Shown one piece after another: positions 22,509 to 27,036 of a stretch of DNA of 27,036 nt (positions are counted from its first letter, which is position 1; every line of letters begins with the position of its first letter). This stretch comes from Bacteroidetes bacterium UBA5697 (GTDB lineage Bacteria; Bacteroidota; Bacteroidia; B-17B0; Aurantibacillaceae). The stretch spans positions 1-27,036 of the forward strand of contig DIHL01000018.1 in assembly GCA_002420145.1 (NCBI GenBank). The letters are read 5' to 3'. Position numbers and translations under genes: made by a program. The notes below the pieces were generated by a model that saw nothing but the letters and a program-made list of their open reading frames with translations, was not told where the DNA came from and did not search any database.

Positions 22509-23918
22509 AGCTAGTAACTCCAGTTCTGGCATTAAATAACTTAGCACTTTCTTTTCCTTTAGATTATAAAACTCAAACTGATCTAAAGAATCCTTATATT
22601 TTTTTAGTGAAGCGGCTTTACTAATATCATTCATTAATATATTAAATAACTTAATAGCTTCTTTAATATTTTTATGTTCTTTAGTTTTAATTGTTGCTAA
22701 TTTTCTACCCAATCCTTTTAGGATATTTTCAGCTAATTCAATTTCATTTTGTGAAATATAGAAAAATGCTAAAGATAATTTTACTTCACTTTCAATATAA
22801 AAGAAGTTTTTAAAGCTAATTTCATTTAATAGGTCATTAAGGGTAATAATGCATTTTTTGGTTTTCCCTTCATAAAACAATGAAATTCCTTTGTAAAATT
22901 TATAAATAACGTCTGTATACAAATCTTTACTATCAAAATACATATCCTCAATATGATTACCAATATCTCCTTTTTGGTCTTGAATTAATAAATACTCTAT
23001 TTTGGATAATAAGAATTTAAACGCTAAACAAGAGTTATTTTGAAGAAGCCATTTTTGAGAATACGTTTCGAGTTCAATGAAATATGTACTTGCCTTTTTT
23101 AATTGATTAAGCGAAAAGTAGTATTCGAAATACAGAAATTTTATTACTAGTTTATAGTAATTAATTTTTGAGTCATTTTCGTACTGAATTAATATATTTT
23201 CACTTGCACTCAAAAGATCTTCTATAGCAGGTTCATCTTTATGATCAATTTTTGCAAATAATGTCGACTGTAAGATAATAATATTTAATATTATTTCTAT
23301 TCGAGACGATTTATATAGAGAGTGGATGTTTTTAATCTCTTTAATTAAGAGTTTCATTAAGTCAATATCATCAGGAGAATCCGAAAAATAATAACTAGAA
23401 AGTGTTCTGTTAAAATTATATAGCGTTTCTTCTGCTTTTTCTATTGCCAATGCATAAGCTACCTGATTATTATATAACTGTGAATAGGCGTAATATTTAT
23501 CAGAATAAAAATGTGCTTTTTTTAATGCACTGTAAACATTCATAAGATCATTAGGAGAGTCTATTGCAATATATTTATTTTCAAGTTCCTGAAGCATTGC
23601 AACGGTAGTTTCATTAGGAAATTCATACAAATAATGTGTCAAATCAGAATTGCTATTTGCAGACGTTTGATTTTCAGATAAATTGTTATTGCTTAAAATA
23701 AATTTCTGAATCTTATCATATAATCTTGATTTTAGTACATAATAAGAATTATCGGTGCAGTTTAATTGATCTTTAATATCCTCATCCGATAGGATATTTT
23801 TCTTGTATTCGGTAAACAAAAAATGAAACTTAACAGAATTAGTACCCTTTAAGCTCTCTTCAATCTCAAGAAAATGATCTTGATGTATTTGAGTAATAAT
23901 TTTTTTTAGTTTATTCAT
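22488..23918 (-). CDS. Alpha-helical repeat protein, possibly TPR-like
   Basis: A 476-residue, leucine/lysine/asparagine-rich, almost entirely helical protein without signal peptide or membrane segment. Paired helices recur (YIAIDSPNDLMNVYSALKKA, YFIELETYSQKWLL, LSLAFFYISQNEIELAENIL), consistent with degenerate TPR-type repeats, but no repeat is clear enough to name. The N-terminal part (about 1-75) has a DEDIKDQLNC...YYVLKSRLYDKIQ segment that recurs in Bacteroidota proteins of this type. Function unknown; such proteins often act as scaffolds. It lies 109 bp downstream of the PAS kinase on the same strand and converges on, and overlaps, the receiver gene. Confidence 0.7.
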   Translation of the reverse strand: MNKLKKIITQIHQDHFLEIEESLKGTNSVKFHFLFTEYKKNILSDEDIKDQLNCTDNSYYVLKSRLYDKIQKFILSNNNLSENQTSANSNSDLTHYLYEFPNETTVAMLQELENKYIAIDSPNDLMNVYSALKKAHFYSDKYYAYSQLYNNQVAYALAIEKAEETLYNFNRTLSSYYFSDSPDDIDLMKLLIKEIKNIHSLYKSSRIEIILNIIILQSTLFAKIDHKDEPAIEDLLSASENILIQYENDSKINYYKLVIKFLYFEYYFSLNQLKKASTYFIELETYSQKWLLQNNSCLAFKFLLSKIEYLLIQDQKGDIGNHIEDMYFDSKDLYTDVIYKFYKGISLFYEGKTKKCIITLNDLLNEISFKNFFYIESEVKLSLAFFYISQNEIELAENILKGLGRKLATIKTKEHKNIKEAIKLFNILMNDISKAASLKKYKDSLDQFEFYNLKEKKVLSYLMPELELLASGNRRK

Positions 23919-24027
23919 TTTAAAGTTTTAAATAAAAATAAGTTTAGAACATACTCATAAGTCAATAAAAAGCATATATAAATCTATAAAAAATATTTAA
24001 CAGATTCATATATCGTTTTAATCAAAG

Positions 24028-25071
24028 TTAAAAAATAATTGTGAAACTTGTTCCTTTATCTACTTCACTTTCTACACAAATCTGTCCACCCATCGAATCA
24101 ACCTGTGCCTTTGTGATAAATAAGCCAACTCCTTTAGCTTCAGGATGTTTATGAAACACTTTATTAAATCCAAACATTTCGGCGCCGTGCTGTTGTAAAT
24201 TTATACCTAAGCCGTTATCTGTAATCGTTAACCGTGTTTTGCCCTCTACAAGACTTGTTTTAATTTTAATTATTGGTTTTCTTTTAGGAGAACAATACTT
24301 TAAGGCATTGCTTAATAAATTTTGAATGATGCTTTCCAAATAAATTTTAGAATATTCTATAGTTGGGGCTTCGGAAAAATCAACGATAATATCGGCTTTA
24401 CTTTCCACAATATAAAATTCTAAAGTATCGACAGCTTTTTTATAAATTGAATCGAAATTAATATTAGATTTTACCGTGTTTGACCCTTGTTGTATTATTA
24501 ATACATCCATTAAATTATTTAATGTCTCTCCTAGTTTCTCTACTGTTTGTTCGAATTTATTAAATAATATTTCTTTACCTGCTTCAGTTTCTTCTGCTTT
24601 ATGAAAACTGATTAGTGATGTTAAGTTGGAAACTGTAGAACGTAAATTATGAGATGTGATATATGCAAAATCTTCTAATCGTTTTGCTTTATTAATCAAA
24701 TAATTATTTAAATATTTTTCGGTAATATCTCTAATAGAGGCCGCTATTAATCCCTCTTTTTCAATTGGACTTAAACTTATTTCAATTGGAAATTCGGAAC
24801 CATCGCTCCTTTTTCCAAACAATTTAATTCCAGTACCCATTTGACGAACATGTGTTGAGCTATAATATGAGTCCATAAGTTTTTTATGATTTTTTATAAA
24901 TCTTTCAGGTACTAAGATTTCTATCTGTTTTCCAATTAAATGTTCTCGATTGTATGCAAATATTTTTTCGGCTTGCAAATTTACATACTCTATCACTCCG
25001 AGTGAATTAACAATCACCATGGCATCTGGAGCAAATTCTATGACTTTTTCAAAATCTTTAATTTTTTTCAT
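24028..25071 (-). CDS. PAS histidine kinase (soluble)
   Basis: A 347-residue kinase without membrane segments. PAS domain about 8-118 (FAPDAMVIVNSLGVIEYVNL, EKIFAYNREHLIGK, ending SIRDITEK). HisKA about 125-195 with FAYITSHNLRSTVSNLTSL, phospho-acceptor His141. HATPase about 235-347 with N-box QNLLSNALKYCSP (Asn255), TDNGLGI (284-290) and GVGLFITKAQ (314-323). The H-box has S-T-V in place of the usual A-P-V, a mild deviation seen in some family members. No receiver or transcription regulator is adjacent in the same operon; the lone receiver at 22077-22508 is a candidate partner. Confidence 0.9.
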   Translation of the reverse strand: MKKIKDFEKVIEFAPDAMVIVNSLGVIEYVNLQAEKIFAYNREHLIGKQIEILVPERFIKNHKKLMDSYYSSTHVRQMGTGIKLFGKRSDGSEFPIEISLSPIEKEGLIAASIRDITEKYLNNYLINKAKRLEDFAYITSHNLRSTVSNLTSLISFHKAEETEAGKEILFNKFEQTVEKLGETLNNLMDVLIIQQGSNTVKSNINFDSIYKKAVDTLEFYIVESKADIIVDFSEAPTIEYSKIYLESIIQNLLSNALKYCSPKRKPIIKIKTSLVEGKTRLTITDNGLGINLQQHGAEMFGFNKVFHKHPEAKGVGLFITKAQVDSMGGQICVESEVDKGTSFTIIF

Positions 25072-25234
25072 TGAGATAAAATCAATAGCGCACTATTTGT
25101 GCCTGAAAATTGCGCCATATAATTACTTATTTTCTAAGATAGAATAAATTTATTTATTACTGCAAACTATGAAAAACAAATAACATCAAACTTAGTTAAT
25201 GTAGTAGAATTTTCCTTCTTCAATAATCTTTACC

Positions 25235-25753
25235 TTAGTATTTATTGTATAAATGCATTTTTATATTTTGGGAATATTCTTGATTGTAATTAAACCCTTT
25301 TTTTACTGAATCAAATTGAACAATTGCTATAGGGAAATCTTTAGTATCAGAATCTAAGTTTACTTCTTCACTAATATTTACTAATTCTGTTTTGAAATCA
25401 AATATAAAATAATCATCTATGTATTTATCATCTGGTATATATGTATCAACCATGATTAATTTTGGTAGATATCCTGTTTTATATACTTTTAAAGCATAAT
25501 ATTTATTTTTTAATAACCCGAAAACAAATGGCCTATTATCAGTTGAGAAAACAGAATCAATCACTTTGTTATTTTCTATTAATTCTACTTTGTAAATATT
25601 ATTTTCACTTTTTTCTTTTATAATTATTTTCCCTCTAATCTCTAGGTAAACTAAACTATCTTCATTTTGTTTAATATTAAAAGTTTTTGCACAAACTTTT
25701 TGTAGTTGAGTTACCAATGTAAATAATACGATGTATTTAATTAAACCTTTCAT
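25235..25753 (-). CDS. Hypothetical secreted protein
   Basis: A 172-residue protein with a signal peptide (hydrophobic about 5-18, cleavage near VCAK, about residue 22). The mature part has an Ig-like beta pattern (LEIRGKIIIKEKSENNIYKV, FVFGLLKNKYYALKVYKTGY) similar to the carboxypeptidase-regulatory/prealbumin-type surface domains, then an acidic C-terminal part. No catalytic motif and no sorting domain are visible. A copy of AAATCTTACAT lies 78 bp upstream. Function unknown. Confidence 0.65.
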   Translation of the reverse strand: MKGLIKYIVLFTLVTQLQKVCAKTFNIKQNEDSLVYLEIRGKIIIKEKSENNIYKVELIENNKVIDSVFSTDNRPFVFGLLKNKYYALKVYKTGYLPKLIMVDTYIPDDKYIDDYFIFDFKTELVNISEEVNLDSDTKDFPIAIVQFDSVKKGFNYNQEYSQNIKMHLYNKY

Positions 25754-25830
25754 TCGTGTAGTGTTTATTTTTTATAAAAGTAATTTGGATTAGCAAAAAC
25801 TTCTATTTAGAAACAAAAGAGCTATTACGC

Positions 25831-25841
25831 ATGTAAGATTT
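25831..25841 (-). promoter_or_regulatory. AAATCTTACAT element upstream of the hypothetical secreted protein
   Basis: The minus strand reads AAATCTTACAT exactly, 78-88 bp before the start codon at 25753. Confidence 0.4.
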
Positions 25842-25987
25842 AATTTAAATTTGTTTAAATCAGTGTATGATTAGAGGGTTGGAATTAGTTCATTTCACGG
25901 TTTACTGAGGGGAATTATAGTTGACTAGAAAATGTTTTTAGGCAAAAAACATTGAACTGTTTTTAAAAAAAATAACACATTTCATTC

Positions 25988-25998
25988 ATATCTTACAT
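25988..25998 (+). promoter_or_regulatory. AAATCTTACAT-type element upstream of the last T9SS protein
   Basis: ATATCTTACAT, one mismatch from the motif, 101-111 bp before the start codon at 26099 and in the same direction as the gene. Confidence 0.35.
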
Positions 25999-26098
25999 TT
26001 GAAATGAATGTGAGTTTTAAGAATTTTAATTAAAGTAGAGTAGAAGTAATTTTACATCAAAAATAAATTACTATTTCATCTTTAAAAAAATTTACGTT

Positions 26099-26821
26099 AT
26101 GAAAAATTCAACTTATAATCACATTTCAGCTCTAGTAGTGTGTGTTTTAATTTGCGTGTGTCAATTAAGTGCTTCTGTTAAAGAGGTATATTTTCAAAAT
26201 TCTATTGAGAATTATATATTAAATACAGAGCGCCCTAAAAAATCTAAAGAAAAGAAAGCCTCTAAAAATTTATCTTTAGAACTATTAAATTTTGAAGCAG
26301 TAAAAGCAGGAAATAAAGTAGAAGTTTTCTGGTCTATAAAATCTGAATCTAGCAATAAACGCTTCACGCTAGAGCGGTCTAAAAATGGAATTGACTTTGA
26401 TGCTGTTATTGTTATTGATGCTGCTAACACAGCTACTGATGTTATACAATACGTAGAAACAGATTTTCAGCCATTATCAGGCATATCTTATTATAGATTA
26501 AAATTAACTAGTTTAACCAATGAAAATAGCTATTCTCATGTTGTAATGGTAAATAATTTAATAAGTAAAAGCAGTGTGAGTGTTTTTCCTAATCCAAGCA
26601 ATGGTAATTTTAAACTTAGTTTAAAAGGATTGGAAAATAAAGAAATTTTAGTTGTATTAAGAGATTTAAGTGGTAGAGAGTATTATTCAAAAGTAGTAGT
26701 TACTCTTGAAAATTCAGATATTATTGGAATTGATACTGAAAATAAATTAAGTTCAGGAACATATATAGTTACAGCAACGTCAAATGACTTATTGTATAGT
26801 CAGAAATTGATTATTAGATAA
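26099..26821 (+). CDS. Secreted protein with T9SS type A sorting domain
   Basis: A 240-residue exported protein. Signal peptide about 1-25 (hydrophobic core ALVVCVLICVCQL). A basic, lysine-rich linker about 45-56 follows. The middle domain about 57-152 is the fibronectin-like module often found before sorting domains (LLNFEAVKAGNKVEVFWSI, FTLERSKNGIDF, YYRLKL). The C-terminal sorting domain about 160-240 has VFPNPSNGNFKLSL (162-175), LRDLSGREYYS and SGTYIV...QKLIIR, the standard T9SS type A pattern. Expected at the cell surface or released. No enzymatic domain is present, so it is a small cargo of unknown role. A terminator follows at 26848-26885. Confidence 0.85.
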   Translation: MKNSTYNHISALVVCVLICVCQLSASVKEVYFQNSIENYILNTERPKKSKEKKASKNLSLELLNFEAVKAGNKVEVFWSIKSESSNKRFTLERSKNGIDFDAVIVIDAANTATDVIQYVETDFQPLSGISYYRLKLTSLTNENSYSHVVMVNNLISKSSVSVFPNPSNGNFKLSLKGLENKEILVVLRDLSGREYYSKVVVTLENSDIIGIDTENKLSSGTYIVTATSNDLLYSQKLIIR

Positions 26822-26847
26822 TATTAGTACAATAAAATTTATTTACA

Positions 26848-26885
26848 ATAACCTGCTAATTCTATATTAGCGGGTTGTTTTTATT
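26848..26885 (+). terminator. Terminator of the last T9SS gene
   Basis: AACCTGCTAAT pairs with ATTAGCGGGTT (one wobble) and runs into GTTTTTATTT. Confidence 0.75.
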
Positions 26886-27036
26886 TAAAACACACAAGTA
26901 TTTTATTACTTAAGGATTACTTACTTATTAAATAACATTAAAAACTATTATAAATACCTTGCCGACCATGTCTTAATTACTAATGATAATAAGCATCAAT
27001 TAGAAGCATTAAATATTTGTCATTTATTATAGATAA
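26886..27036. other. AT-rich window end without a supported gene
   Basis: A short open frame (about 26890-27031) ends LEALNICHLL but has no credible start codon. It may be a gene remnant or chance. Confidence 0.3.

Larger units (their letters stand above)
25754..26098. other. Divergent intergenic region between two secreted-protein genes
   Basis: A 345-bp non-coding stretch. It holds one AAATCTTACAT-type element for each gene, on opposite strands, and a short inverted repeat (CATTCAT 25983-25989 with ATGAATG 26004-26010) around the plus-strand copy. No RNA gene is seen. Confidence 0.6.

Noticed and set aside
26886..27036. Open frame ending LEALNICHLL at the window end
   Set aside because: No start codon and no family; too short to support a gene. 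Noted as possible remnant only.
1..27036. CRISPR array or prophage
   Set aside because: No regularly spaced repeats of array type were seen; the only short tandem repeats are the 63-bp coding units, and no phage structural or integrase genes are present.

Overview
The window comes from a low-GC (roughly 30%) member of the Bacteroidota. Two secreted proteins end in type IX secretion (T9SS) sorting domains. There is a TonB-dependent receptor with an N-terminal carboxypeptidase-regulatory-like domain, and two promoters carry the Bacteroidota -7 element TAnnTTTG. Ribosome binding sites are weak or absent. The combination suggests a Flavobacteriia/Sphingobacteriia-type organism; the genus cannot be told from the sequence.

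Layout. (1) 1-5800, housekeeping/envelope: two tandem small lipoproteins, a minus-strand operon (possible beta-propeller lipoprotein, TonB-dependent receptor, DUF481-like barrel) and a PfkB-family kinase. (2) 5780-8600, tRNA locus and accessory DNA: tRNA-Asn(GTT) and tRNA-Arg(CCT), then a partial duplication of the tRNA-Arg 3' end, a truncated GIY-YIG nuclease, an orphan small gene, and a two-gene unit coding for a four-helix membrane protein and a DGQHR-domain (DndB-like) protein. (3) 8787-10302, minus-strand run of five small genes: two tandem YjzC-like proteins, a one-helix membrane protein, a conserved-looking hypothetical, and a dimerization/phosphotransfer (DHp)-only kinase-like protein with 21-residue repeats. 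(4) 10608-15259, plus-strand operon of four genes that all overlap: an alpha-oxoamine-synthase/acyltransferase fusion, a STAS/SEC14-like protein, a soluble histidine kinase and a LuxR/NarL-type response regulator. (5) 15296-17659, a large multi-PAS histidine kinase. (6) 18160-27036, T9SS cargo, a SpoIIE-type phosphatase, an outer-membrane barrel, a lone receiver, an alpha-helical repeat protein, a PAS kinase, and secreted proteins.

The main discovery candidate is region 3-5. Six copies of an 18-bp palindrome (consensus ATCCGTATAAATACGGAT) occur in the window. They lie in three pairs, one pair upstream of each of three transcription units: the five-gene small operon, the synthase/kinase/regulator operon, and the multi-PAS kinase. 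No other copy was noticed. This looks like a compact regulon run by the LuxR-type regulator encoded inside it. An alpha-oxoamine synthase next to a kinase and regulator recalls the CqsA/LqsA autoinducer systems. Here the synthase is fused to a probable N-acyltransferase and coupled to a possible lipid-binding STAS/SEC14-like protein, so a small-molecule or lipid signalling circuit is a reasonable hypothesis.

A second directional motif (AAATCTTACAT) lies 78-161 bp upstream of four genes for secreted or outer-membrane proteins in region 6, always pointing toward the gene.
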